Program-made: the position numbers and the translations under genes
Source: Termitomyces sp. T153
Taxonomy: Eukaryota; Basidiomycota; Agaricomycetes; Agaricales; Lyophyllaceae
NCBI GenBank assembly: GCA_018296165.2
Contig: JACKQL020000090.1
Coordinates: 124,001-188,000 of the forward strand
Direction of reading: 5' to 3'
DNA: 64,000 nucleotides
Notes under the pieces: model-generated
The model's input: only the letters and a program-made list of their open reading frames with translations
Database searches by the model: none
What the model was told of the DNA's origin: nothing
Shown: positions 21,715 through 33,303 of the stretch, piece after piece
How the letters are laid out: every line of letters starts with the position of its first letter
Position numbering within the stretch: position 1 is the first letter of the stretch

Positions 21715-24700
21715 TCAAGTACAACAAAATAGCGTGCAGAGAGGGGTATATAGGTGTCCAGATGCCGAGTATTGATTAGCTTGCCCATGGGTTGTCTGGA
21801 AGGAATCGTGAATCATAGACCGCGATCGAGAGCAAAGGGTTTTACCATAAAGGGAGTCAAAAGTAAACTCATTCTGCTGAATAGGCTTGGAAGGTTCAGT
21901 GTGTTGCTGGATAGGTTTGGAAGGTTCAGTCTGTTGCTGGACAAACTTGGAAGGTTCGTTCTGTTCCTGGATAGGCTTGGAAGATTTGGCCTGCTGTTGG
22001 GTAAGCCTGTCAGTCCATGGAACTTCTTTGTCAATGACGAAGTCTTCTTGTTCATAGTCATCTTCCCAGTTGGCAGCTGTATGCATAATCAGGATAAGAA
22101 TTAAGCATATTCAACCCATTTACAATGAGTGGGGGAACCGAATCGTTCGAGGGAACGCCCGTTTTCAGCATTCGCAGACGCTGTAAACAATGTTAGACGG
22201 AATAAGAGACCAATTCTGAACCAAGTCATTACAGGGAGAAGATGGCAATTCTTGTACACGATCAGCTTTGTCATGCTGCCGTGCTTGGGAACCTGGCGAC
22301 CTCGCCCACGGACGATCAATGGGTGGTTCCGGCACAGAGGATGATATCAGTTGCCCTGAGGGCAACCGAGGGGATGAAGACTCTTCACAAGGTAGGCCTT
22401 TGCCCACGAGATTCTCGACAGCTTTATTGCTTTGATCGTTGGCTTCATGGTTGGCACATTGACTTTGAAAAGTAGATATCGAGGCCATTTCTGCTCGAGG
22501 AGCGGACTCCGTCGGACGATTGTAGTTGGGCATGCCTCCTCCAACATTGTTTGTTCTTGAATGGGAGTTGCGAAACGACGGATTATTGGACGAATGGGGG
22601 CGACGATATGATTTGTCGAACCTCATCGTGGAACGTGGCGGCCTCCCTCGCACTTGAGCACCACTTTGCCAAGGTCGATAAGGATGACCTCGATTGTTCG
22701 AACGTCTGTTGTGATCTGCTCGATAAAAATCGCGTCTTGCACTAGAATAAGCAGTACCAGATCTCATGTTCGATCCATCTACAAATGTTGAATCCAAATC
22801 GAAGATTCAGATCGCATATCAAAAGAAAGGCGTACCCTCTTGATAAAATTTTTCGTGAGGAAAGCGACTATATTCAACTGGAGACCGCAAGCTGGGGCCA
22901 CCTGAGACTTTTTTTTTATAGTCTAATTAGCCTGATGTCATGAACTAAGGCTAACCTTCAGAGGGCGGTGCCGCATAATAGCGTACATCGTGGTATTGCG
23001 ACGATTGTTGATATGAATATTCGGAAGTCGGCCACTTTGAAGACGATGCAGGATACTGATATTTCTATCATTCAGAATTCGCTTTCGTGAAGGAGGATGT
23101 TAGGCTCACAAAGAAGGGAAAACAATTTCCCTAGCGAGGCATCAAAAGAAAAGAAATGAAGGGAAAAAGTTAATGAGTAGAACATACTTGAAACCAGGGC
23201 GGCGGCGGTACGAGCTAGAGGCCGCTTGTTCAATAACAAACCTATTAATGACTTCAGTGGCCCACCGTATATTGAGAATGATAAGATGTGAACTAGATGT
23301 TAATAAGCAATCCCATTAGCCAGCATAGGAAATTGATTTCATACTTCGCCCGGTGCAGTTGCAGCAGCACGAATTGGATCATGACTTTGGGACGGCATGT
23401 TGTGCAACTGTGTCATGTTTCGTGCCGCATCCGTGATATCTGAGATTGCTTTATGCAACGCAGCACTGTCAGTAAGGGTAATATGTACAGCTTGCGGTAC
23501 AGTATTGTTGTTGGATGGTGTTTGTTCAGTCAAAGGAGGGTCGGCATCTAAGGCTTCTAGGGCAGAGTAGTTCTTGTTTACTGCGCCATTGATGACCTGG
23601 GCCAGATCAATAACGTCCGAAGGAGTAGACGTCGACCTTGGATACACCGATGAAGACGACGAAGACTGGCACGAGGAAACTTCAGGGGATACTCGCTGTG
23701 TAGTTCGAAAGGTTTTCTTGATACGTGGAAGTTTACGCACAGGTACCAATTTTCGTCGACTTTCTTCTGAGTCCGTAATCCTGGCAAGGCCTAAATCTGG
23801 AGTGATTGGAGGCGGAAAAGATCTATCGAGTCTCGAGTTCTTCTCGCTTTCGCCAGTAGAAGGGACGATTCTCGTTTGAAGTCGATTCACGGGTTGAGGC
23901 GATCGCGTCAAAGTGGAAGAAGTTGAACGGGGCAGTGTTGGAGTCGAATGCGACATAACGGATGTTGGTGAAGACGGAAGAGGTTGAGGCTTTTTAAAAG
24001 TCTGCTTTTTACTCTTGTTTTTATGAGAGGGGAACGACGAGGAATTCGAGGAATCGGCTTCTGAAGTTGAAAGAATAAGTAGCATCTGGGAAGTTGAATG
24101 CGACGAAGCCTTGTTGCGCCTGCTGGTTGGAGGCGAGCCAAGAGGATCTGTCTGCATCGATGACCGTCAAAGGTGTGTATCGAGCCAGTCGGCAGACCAT
24201 CACACCTGCATAACTTCTTGGTCTCGTTCGCAGATCACGTTATCAGCAATTACGCTTGGAGTGGTTGAGTCACTGCTGAGAAGCTGTGAAGTGACCTTGA
24301 AATGATTGAGACACTGATGTAGATGAATAGAATGGCAGATTCTACCTGTAGGTCAGCAAAAGTTTCCTGAGATTTAGAGGGCTCGGGTCCTCCGGGGGTC
24401 ACAGCCAGTTTTTCCGACACTCTGACCTTGTGCATTCGACTGGGTACATCTACAAAGTGTAGAACTGTGCGTTTACGTTTCAATGAAGGAGACATATTGG
24501 CAACTGTCGTTGTTTTGACAGGAGCCGGAAGAACTTGTAAAGGAAGAGGACTGTCCAGATCGGTTAAAGGGGATAAAGGCGGTGAAGCTGGCGGCGTCAG
24601 TGAATCTTGTGAGCTGTTTGTGCTGTTATCTTTTGCCTCAATGATCGTCTGCAAAATGATATTTCATATATTATTACTTGGAACTTTGTTCTCATACTCA

Positions 24701-27059
24701 CAGGCACCAGCTGGACGTGGACATCGTACCATCCTGCTTGTATGAAGGCTGAGTTGAGGGGTTTGCAGGTGTGGTATTGCTCGGCAAGATGTGCACGTTG
24801 CTGCGTGAAATCCGGTTTGGAGCCCATCCGTTGAGTCTGGAAGAAACGATCGCTTCCCTCATCGTAGTTCTGAAGCGAGCTACCATGGTGGCGGTGATGC
24901 TCTTCATGTGATGAGTCGGAGGCGTGGATTAAAAGAGCATCGGCAGAATGAAGCTTTTGCGACGTCAGGATATGCTTGAAACACCTGCTTCGGTGACATT
25001 TCTTGCAATTCAACACCCAGGAGCAAGGAACGAGATGACTAGATCCGGCCACGATTGTCGAACAAGTCCTTTCTTCACCCTATAATATTGCGTGATATGA
25101 GACCCGAATTATCCAACCACAACATCGGACTAACCTTGCGGGTTTTGCGTATCTCTTGCAGCTTGCAAGCCGCTCTGAAAATTCCTGTCGCAAGAGTGGA
25201 AGTACTGCAACTTATGGATCAAATACTTTGTTGAATATGCCACAAAGATATTGACTCACCTATCCTTAAGCGAAGGGATCAAGTCATGCTTATTCACGGA
25301 TAGTAGATCAGCCACTTTGTTCCGGACAGCAAGAAGTTCCTGAAAGGGACGACACTGCATTGGATCCATATTTCCACATTTGCAACTCCTGCCTTCAATG
25401 TAGCAGCCCGCACATATGACAAAACCGTCACCGTGCTCGATCTTTGAGCCGTTAGGAGCATTGACGCAGCTGAGGCACTCGAAAAAGCTTTGAAATATGT
25501 CTGCTCCACAGAAATCGCATGTCAATTGGTCAATAAGTGTAGATGAAATGACCAGGGAGTCAGGGGAATGATTAAGCGATGTTATTGGCTGAAGACAAGG
25601 AAAACGCCGATTTGGAGTCGGAGATTCTTCGAGCAGAACGGAGTCAAATAAGTTGAGTAAATCTTTGGTTGTCGATATCAGCTTCTTATCCCCGGTCTTT
25701 GGTGCCGGTACAGCTTGGCCTTTCAATGAAAGCAGAATATCTCTTCTCTTGATGAGGGTTTGGAAGATCGTGGATTTGACTCTGTATATCTCCGGCCGAC
25801 ACACTCTGGTGATAGATTCGGAAACCATGTCATTTCAATATATAGGAGAGCGTACCTTCGATAGATAGGTAATTCATGGTAATAAGCGATTTCAAGCCCT
25901 CTGAGAGTCATTCGCGACCATGACGTTTTAATGGTGATACCTCCATAGTTCACCACCTGATGACAACTCCGTGGTGGAACCAAAACTAAGTCGCCCAACC
26001 TTTGCTCGGCAATGTATACATCGAAGGGAGCATTGGCAAGTTGCTCAACGGTGATGACGTGAGTTTCGTGGTCCAGTTCTTGTTTCAATTCGTGAAAGTA
26101 TTTAGAAGCTTCAGGAGCGTCTGCGCCTTTGGTCATGAACCAGAATGATGAACCATCCATCTCCGCATAGCACATTAGGTTTTGACCTGATGAGGCGCAG
26201 AGATCTTTGTGACAGGGAGTGAAAGTATCCCCCACCCCAATATAGCACATCAAAGTCTCGACATGACGCGACGACTACAGTTAGGCATTGTAAACGCTGA
26301 ATTTTCATAAACAAAATGGGGCAACTGACCAAAAGATCGTCAACATTGTCGGGTATAAGAGGCGAGGGAACAACTTGAGATTCACAGAGCCATTTTGCCC
26401 ATTTTCCTGGACATTTCGCATCTTTACCGTACAGTCGTTCCTGCTCTGCTAAAACCCTTGAGAAAAGAGTGTAGTAATTGACAGGAGACCTCACCTTGTG
26501 GAGACGCAAATGTTGGCATCGAGCGGGATTTCTCGATGAAATCCTCAAAAATCATAGTCTTGTCAGTCCAGTCATAGACATTTCGAACACTGATTTCTGC
26601 GAAACAATTTAACAAACAATGACGTCGAATGAGACCCATATACATACCCTTATATCCATTATCCTTTAGCCAGTCTGGATGGAAATCCTCCTTTGGCCAG
26701 CTGGATTCCTTGTGGAGGCCCTCTATGATGAGAGGAACCCCATCTTTGTCGAATCTAATGATAGCTCTGGTGGCTTCCTTTAACGGGACTCGAGGAACTG
26801 GGCGGAATCGTTTGCCTTTCTTGAGAAGGTCTTCAAAGATCCATCCACAGGTAGAAATGCGTGAATCGAGAGGTGAAGGAGGATTGACGACATGATTCAT
26901 GAGATCAACGGGTGTTGACAATGTTGACGCTCCGACTTCGCAGCTACAGAGATTGTCGTCGGGATTCTCACACGGCCCGTCGGCCACGTGAGTAAATCGT
27001 CGGTCTCCCCATGTCGGGTTATTGGCCATGAGTTTCTTTCTGTGCTCTTCGACGCCCAT
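21715..27059 (-). CDS. JmjC-domain protein with zinc-binding region and long disordered tail
   Basis: Putative Fe(II)/2-oxoglutarate dioxygenase of the JmjC superfamily, likely a nuclear chromatin demethylase or relative. Fifteen exons: 27059-26648, 26596-26495, 26448-26330, 26274-25856, 25805-25260, 25204-25135, 25079-24702, 24648-24346, 24295-24206, 24151-23345, 23214-23188, 23064-22956, 22901-22836, 22778-22233 and 22076-21715. They join in phase to about 1451 residues. The JmjC core has the iron triad: HKD in FTPCHKDLCAS and the distal His in VPPRSCHQVVN. After it a Cys-rich zinc region reads CDFCGADIF, CLSC, ICAGCY, SCKCGN, and a later CKKCHRSRC. The last 750 residues are Ser/Pro/Arg-rich and disordered, with a 10-residue repeat near the end. 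The start has a good context (CACCATGGG). Exon 11 is a 27-nt micro-exon. The part after 23345 is the least certain and could be a separate gene. Confidence 0.82.
21886..22005 (+). repeat. 30-bp tandem repeat, four units, in JmjC 3' exon
   Basis: Four 30-bp units begin at 21886, 21916, 21946 and 21976, each starting YTTGGAAG; a decayed fifth half-unit precedes them. On the minus strand they encode a 10-residue repeat such as TEPSKPIQQH. Length stays in frame, so copy number could vary without breaking the protein. Confidence 0.9.
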
Positions 27060-27391
27060 GGTGCATAAACGAGCTGCGAGACGATGGTGGAAGGAAAGCC
27101 TTGACTCCTTGACCGGCGCTCGACCCGGCCCCCACAGCAGTCGACAGCATGACAGGTTCCTGCTCGATTTTCGTTACGAACAGTGATGGGATCTGTCATT
27201 ATCCATACGAGACTTAGTCGCCCAGCAGGTTTCGAACGCGATCCAATCAATAGAAGGCTATGTATCACAACGTTGTTACATTTGTGTAGCTACACCTAGA
27301 AAGTTAGATCCCATAACTACAGGGGTGGGAAAACATCAGGATAGCCACCCACAACAACATTTATACTGGCCAGCTTTCTCATCCAAGTTTC
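27060..27391. promoter_or_regulatory. Divergent promoter, JmjC / RING gene
   Basis: 332 bp between two divergently transcribed start codons. No frames of interest. Both genes' promoters must lie here. Confidence 0.55.
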
Positions 27392-29020
27392 ATGACGTCT
27401 ACTGCCACAATTGCTCAGCCTGACTATGACTTCTGGGAATTCGCAAACTGCGGGCGGTGTCAACTACCTTTCGCACTGCCTTCGGGCGCAACCGTTCCGT
27501 TCTGGCTTACGGAATGTGGGCATATCGTCTGCAACAATCATCTCAGTACGTTATCCAGAGAACCTGTTAGCCTTGTCAATCATGCGTCCATGGAGATGCG
27601 GATCAGAGTTGCAGTATCTGTGGATCTCCAGGAATACAACTGGTGCCTCTGCAGCGCGAGGTTCGTCACAAATCCTCCAAACCATGACCTCCAAAAGTCA
27701 ACGTATGGCAGATGGAAGCGCCAATGTCGGAGTGGTTTCAATCAATTCCTATAGCTTTAGATTCTATTGCTAATGCGACCAAGGTGTGTATAACATTTCT
27801 GATGTTGAAATCTGCTTCACCTCCAACTCTTCAGTTCCAACATGAAACCATGGCCGCACAGATACGGTTCCATAGAGCACGGCATCAACAACAGAAGGCG
27901 CTTATCGAGCGACTGAAGCATGATTTCGGAGAGCTCAAGAAGTACTCACTTGTTTCAAGATGCGTGTTCATCCACTCTGTGACTGATGCACGGTTAGGCT
28001 TAATGAGCAATTGCAACACGAAAACAATCGTCTCCGGCAGCACGCGGGGAAAAATCAATTTCCCGTTGCTGGATTTCATCCGAACCAACCAGAAGCTTTC
28101 ATCAATGTTAATGGCAAGCGTCCACACACTGGAGCGCTTTCGTGAGCTTATGGCAGCAACCTTTCCACGTTTACTTATTGCCTGCAGTTATGATGAAACA
28201 GGAGCTCGAGCGTCTACCTCTAGTCCACGTTCTGTCACCACTCCACTGGGGCCTAATCGTCTGACACTTCCTCATGGCCAAACACCTCCGAATCTCACCT
28301 CCAATGGCGTCAGTATAGAAAATTCTTCTTCAGCAAATGATTCGCAATTGGTTTCTACTCCTTTGTCGCAACATCGACCTACAAGCGCATTCATCAAGTA
28401 AAGTCTACCGTATATCTTGACATGAGTGCGCATATACTCACTGATCTAGCAAATATGCCTATGTCCCTCCGGCGACACCTCAATTTCACCGCCCACAGCT
28501 TACGCATGCTCAGATCACTCCTCGGACTTTCAAGAAGACAAAACCAAATCCAGAACCACGGCAAGCACAACCCCAGCAACATTCAACGCAGACTCAAGTA
28601 GCTCGAAGTATGCCTCCTCCTCCCACCCCTGCAAGATTCAGAACTGCGCGAGCTTCTCAGACTTCTGCTCAGCCTATTCGCTACGATCAAACACAGGATC
28701 TACCTCCGGGCTCCTCTGACCGACAATGGCGTGAAATGACCGAGATCTCTTCTCAGACAAGGTCGCACCAATCCGGACTTCAGGCTGGGCAAGCTAATCA
28801 CGGAACCATCAGCCATACCTCGTCAGGGACAAAGCGCTTCTATCCTCAAACTCAGCAGTCTGCACCTTCGACAGATCAAACATCAACAGCACCGATGAGC
28901 AATGGGCCTCAGCGATTTTTCCCAGCAGGTGCAAGGGCACCCTCTCGGGCTCAGCAAGCGGACCATGGAGGGCAAAGGCCGCCTTTTATCCCTCGGGATC
29001 AGCTTGGTTATATAGTTTAG
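27392..29020 (+). CDS. Zip3/RNF212-like RING protein (probable meiotic E3 ligase)
   Basis: The N-terminus is a C3HC4-like RING: NCGRCQLPF, then FWLTECGHIVCNNHL, then (next exon) PCQSCVHGDADQSCSICG. RING plus a following coiled coil (ALIERLKHDFGELKK|LNEQLQHENNRLRQ) and a long Ser/Pro/Gln-rich tail is the plan of the Zip3/RNF212/HEI10 family, which marks meiotic crossover sites and promotes SUMO or ubiquitin transfer. The tail carries TPLGPNRLTLPHGQTPP, a common motif in fungal members. Exons join in phase except between exon 1 (ends about 27546) and exon 2 (starts about 27572). There, visible splice sites leave the frame one base off, so either a noncanonical junction or a sequence error is present. 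The end RDQLGYIV is at 29020. Confidence 0.8.
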
Positions 29021-29359
29021 TAGTTTAGACGTGTGGATGGCACTTCTGTTTAATCATGTAATGTCCTATAAGAGCAATACTCAATACGTTTAATTTCTCT
29101 TTTGTGCCATGCATATGTATTTCCATCGAACTTGAAATTTGGAAAACTATGATAATGATAGGTGGTATTTGGAGCCTGACGAATTGTGGGTGTCGAGGCA
29201 GTGTTTTTGTAACCAATTCTTCCAAAACAAGCAAAGCGCAGTTCTGTCGACCATAGCCACTCTCCACATTGTTTTGACTGCTTGCTTCGCTCTCACTTCG
29301 TTGTTCACAAGCCACGGCCTTAGAGATCTGGTGACCTAGACTCGCTCACGATATTCACT
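29021..29359. other. Intergenic, no gene recognised
   Basis: AT-rich spacer between two plus-strand genes; holds the 3' UTR of the RING gene and the promoter of the LEA-like gene. Confidence 0.5.
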
Positions 29360-30718
29360 ATGGCTTTCCGAGACCCATATGACCAAGTCCCAGCTCGTCC
29401 CCATCACCAACCTTCTTACGGCGAGCCTACGACAGATTTCAACCCCTACGCACCTCACCAGACGTATGATCAAGGAGGAATCGGCCAATCGTACGATGCG
29501 TATGGCACCGGATACAACGATGAATCACAATATGCCAACTATTACCCTCCGAATCGTTCGCAGTCGCAACGTGCTGCAAATGTGGCCTTTGGACAAGAAT
29601 TCAAGGAGAACACACTTGAAGCAGGTGGATTCAGACAGAAGTAGGTCTCTATGGCTAACAAAAGATACGAATTCCGGCTAAATCTTATATTGAGAACTCC
29701 TCGTGCATTGAGGAATTACAGATACGAAAGCCAAGGCAATCTGTGGACAAGAGTAAGTTACTTCGATGTCTCTATCTGTCATTTACTCATACAAGTCCTT
29801 AAGGGTGGACGTGGATGGTGTTTGGGACGGTTCTTCTGTTGTACGTTAATGAGTGCAGTCCTCCTATTCGTCTGCATAATCCTTTCGCTTGCATTGGTGA
29901 TTTATCTTATCTGTCCGGCCGCTAATCATGCTCAATGGGCTCTCCATATGACAGTGGATACGTCCTCCAGATGTCGTTATAGGAGGCGTTGATACGGTGT
30001 CAACGAGCGGGAGTGTAGTTAGTGGTACCTTCAATCCGCTCCGTATAATCTGCTTATTCAAATCGCAATCAGCTCCAGCTAATTGACAATGGCATTGCAA
30101 TTAATCTCGGTGTTAACATATCGTGAGTCTCTCAATTTTTATGATAACCTCGCTCTGAATTAATTGTCCTCTTAAAGGGTTAACAACCCGAATTACTTCG
30201 CGGTCGACTTTAAAGAAATTAAAGCTGATGTATGTCGAATCATCGCGTGGCCCCAAGGACATTCTGATTCTCCGACTTCCACTAGATCTTCTATCTTATC
30301 AATAACACCCAAGTCGGTGAAGGTGATGCAAAGAATGTGGTGTTTAAGGCGAACCAGCTCACCAACTGGACTTTCCCGTTCACCATAACTTACAAAACGA
30401 CGGATGATCCACAAGGACGTATCATACAAGACCTGGGGTCAAAATGTGGTGCTACCGGACCGAAATCTAACATCGACGTCACCTACACAATTACGGTATG
30501 AACGTTTAACGTGACTTCTCAGAATCGTTCTCATGCATCCATGTGCAGCTGGCAATACGAATACTCATCATCACAGTTTCACCTGTGTTTTCAAATAAGC
30601 TCAGCTTCCCATGTCCGATAGATGCTTCTGACCTTGAGGTTGGTCCGGTTTTGTCATTCTTCTGTTATACCTTATTAATCGATGCTTGTAGCCGTTCCTC
30701 AAGGGTTTTGGGCGGTGA
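29360..30718 (+). CDS. Single-pass membrane protein with LEA-2-like extracellular domain
   Basis: The N-terminal 95 residues are disordered and Tyr/Pro/Gln-rich (cytosolic). A basic stretch (GGRGWCLGRFFCC) then precedes one membrane helix (TLMSAVLLFVCIILSLAL). The outer domain begins WIRPPDVVIGGVDTV and contains INLGVNISVNNPNYFAVDFKEIKADIFY, the pattern of LEA-2 / NDR1-like domains (a strand followed by NPN). It ends PCPIDASDLEPFLKGFGR after the last intron, with stop at 30718. About eight exons fit in phase; one intron (after VSTSGS) was chosen because it restores LQLIDNGIAINL. Fungal members are uncharacterised and usually thought to act at the cell surface. No enzymatic motif. Confidence 0.8.
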
Positions 30719-31838
30719 AAGTAAGCAATTATATTCAGTTCATGATCTTACATACATATATCATTCTGGACATTCTTTACTATCGCATGCTATTTATTGG
30801 ATTGATTCTCGTGAAGAAAGACGAACAAACCAATATTCATAGTAAGTCAGCTCGGTGTAGAACATCTCGAGGATTGTTTGAGAAGGCCCCCATTGTAATT
30901 CTGTTCCATCTTGCCCAAGGTTGGACGTCTACAGAAACATTGAACAAGGAGACAAATCCTTCCTGGATTTTCCATACAAGGGACCTGACTGGAAATCTGG
31001 AAACAGTAAGTGTCCTGAATTTTCAACCTAGGAAAAAAGTACAAGGTATTATTTAGAAGACAAGCTATACTAGGCTAGATCGGCACATGTTGCACAGTTC
31101 TAGATACTTGTCAAGCACATATAGAAGATGAACTGAGTCGAAAGCACAAACGAACGTTGACAGACGTGATACAGATAGACGCCTTGGAATTCTTATCATG
31201 TCCGGACCACACGTCATGGAGTCAGGCATATATCCTTGAGATTTATGATGAAACTATCATCAAAAGTTTCAGTTCGGTCAGGGATGAGGAGTTCACAAGG
31301 TACATCAAAGACTCAAGAGAAAATCAACGGGTTAAGAGTACTTGCAGCGGACGGGGAGAGAGAGATTCAACCACTGATATATGCCAGCAAGCCGAGAAAC
31401 TATTGACGTGGAAAGTGAGAATATCGACACGGACGGCCCATAAGTACAGCGTGTGTGCGAGAAGTGTCCTTTAGACACAACAAAATTATCGAGCCATAAA
31501 GGAAGAGTAGTAAAATGTCGAGTAGAGTGGAGCCTGATGAAGACAACAAGAATTCAACGTTCAGTGCTTAGCACGCGCTCAACCTTGATAATCGTATTTG
31601 ACCTCGGTCCGAGACGTGAGCTACCCACGTGACAGAAGCGGCCACATAAACATTTTCGCAATTATGTAATGGCAATGTAGTCATTTCCGGAAAAAAAGTG
31701 CGGCAATCGCCGATACGGACTAAGTCTTGTGGAAGCGGACGCCCGTCCGATCGCGAACTACGTAGCGGGAATATCCCATGGCTCGATTGTTAAATATGAC
31801 ATTTTCAAGACTTTTTCTCGCTTAATTTCCCCCGGTCC
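30719..31838. other. 1.1-kb stretch without a recognised gene
   Basis: The longest frame is 31157-31474 (plus, 105 codons), hydrophilic and without domain resemblance. No RNA gene seen. Near 31636 a CACGTGAC palindrome-containing box lies about 200 bp upstream of the YedE-like gene; CACGTG is the core bound by bHLH factors such as the Cbf1 type, which control sulfur genes in fungi. That link is inference. Confidence 0.4.
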
Positions 31839-33076
31839 ATGTCCTCTCCTACGCCCATCCAGTCTTTCATAGGTGGCATTGGCCTCTCCCTCCCTGTACA
31901 CGCCCTTTTATTGCTTAATGGCGATGTCTTTGGAATATCAGGCTTCGTTCACCGCACTGTTCTCGGCAGAAAGGAACCTGCATTTGCCGTTCTTGGTCTT
32001 ATCTTGGGAGGAGCATACATCGGGCTCATAGAGGGACATGGACCGTCCCCATTTCAGCACAGCTTTGGTCGCGTCGCGCTCTCCGGCCTTCTTGTCGGGC
32101 TTGGCTCAAAAGTGAATGGATCTCCATGCTCGCTATTGTCTGCTATCTAATTTTTCCACAGCTTTCTAATGGGTGTACCTCTGGGTAAATGCGCGTTCAT
32201 ACAGTTGTTGTTCAACTTTTGACGCAGTCATATGCAGTCATATGATATGTGGACTTTCCCGCTTCTCTCTCCGGTACGGTTTCCTCTCAATGATATCCAT
32301 TAAACTTCTGATCCAGAATATCAGTTCACTCGTAGCCACTTTGACATTTTTTGCAACTGGTGTCATCACATCCCAGCTTTTACCATCTGAACTTCCTTCT
32401 GCTGACATCATGGATTGGTCACTCGGCCCGAACGGCAGAGTCCTATTGGCGACTCAAGTAGTGGTATCAGCACTGCTCGGTTCTCTTGTGTGGCGCTTTA
32501 TTTCACACCAAAACCGTGAATTTACTGATGTCTATGTCCAGGTTACTACAAGCCGTCTCTCAGCGAACGATGCATCAGCTTTGCAAAAGCCTCACCCGAT
32601 ATCTCGTCTCCTTGTTTATCTTGCGACAGGCTTTGAGTTTGCCCTTGCCCTTCGGTTTTCTAATTTGAGCGAGTCAAACAGAGTTTTGTCCTTCCTCAGC
32701 CTCCCTTTCAGCTCTTCATTCGACCCGTCTCTCGCATTCCTTGCAGCAGGCGCATTGCCTACATCTATTATATTGTATCAATTTTTCCGCGGTTCCGAGA
32801 GGCCTTTGCTCGGAGGGCGCTGGTCTATTCCTAAAGGTGGCCTAATCGATATGAAGCTTATTTGGGGCGCAGCTGTCTTTGGTGCTGGGTGGGGTTTGGC
32901 AGGGATTTGTCGTAAGTCCCTTATCTATGTTGTTATGCATTAAATCAAATCATCGTGTCTTGCATGTAGCGGGCCCTGGCCTGGTCAATCTTGGGAGAGC
33001 GATCACCGGCGGCTCAGGAGTCCTCTCTGTTGCAATATGGCTATCTGGTGTCATTATCGGTGGATTATTTGCATGA
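31839..33076 (+). CDS. YeeE/YedE family membrane transporter (sulfur-type)
   Basis: Polytopic membrane protein of the YeeE/YedE (Sulf_transp) family; bacterial members import thiosulfate or related sulfur species. Exons join in phase: the first ends before GTGAATGG near 32111, a short exon encodes LSNGCTSG, the next HMICGLSRFSLR, and the long exon begins SLVATLTFFATGV. Two half-repeats each bear a Cys motif: NGCTSGHMICGLSR and, after the last intron, GICPGPGLVNLGRA, both typical of the family's sulfur-relay cysteines. At least eight hydrophobic helices are visible. The gene is nuclear and spliced, hence long resident. The family is common in bacteria and patchy in fungi, so an ancient transfer is possible. 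Met8 lies 1.5 kb away. Confidence 0.9.
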
Positions 33077-33303
33077 GTATAGAAGGTACGAAGTATAATT
33101 GTAGGTATATCTAATTATTTGAGACTAGGTCTCTAAATTGGAGGAGTTGGAGATGTTTCGACACTATGGATCCATACAAGATACATGTTTTGTTTCATTA
33201 TTCCCATGTACGATTCATAATAATTAGCAGAGGTCACATATGGTACAGTCATTGTCAGACATTACACGCATTCTACGAGAGACAATATGATTACGATACA
33301 CGG
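33077..33303. other. Intergenic between convergent YedE and SLT11 genes
   Basis: 227 bp between two 3' ends; no coding signal. Confidence 0.6.

Noticed and set aside
22101..22475. Plus-strand frames of 71-77 codons opposite the JmjC tail
   Set aside because: Antisense shadows of Ser/Arg-rich JmjC exons; no start context or partner exons.
21715..23060. Separate second gene downstream of the JmjC exons
   Set aside because: A phase-0 micro-exon and four further in-phase exons make a single gene more economical; kept as an uncertainty rather than a call.
23574..23879. 101-codon plus-strand frame
   Set aside because: Antisense to a long in-phase JmjC exon; composition mirrors its Ser-rich coding.
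32173..32300. Frame starting at 32173 in the YedE gene
   Set aside because: Reads through two introns; splicing gives the conserved NGCTSGHMICG instead.
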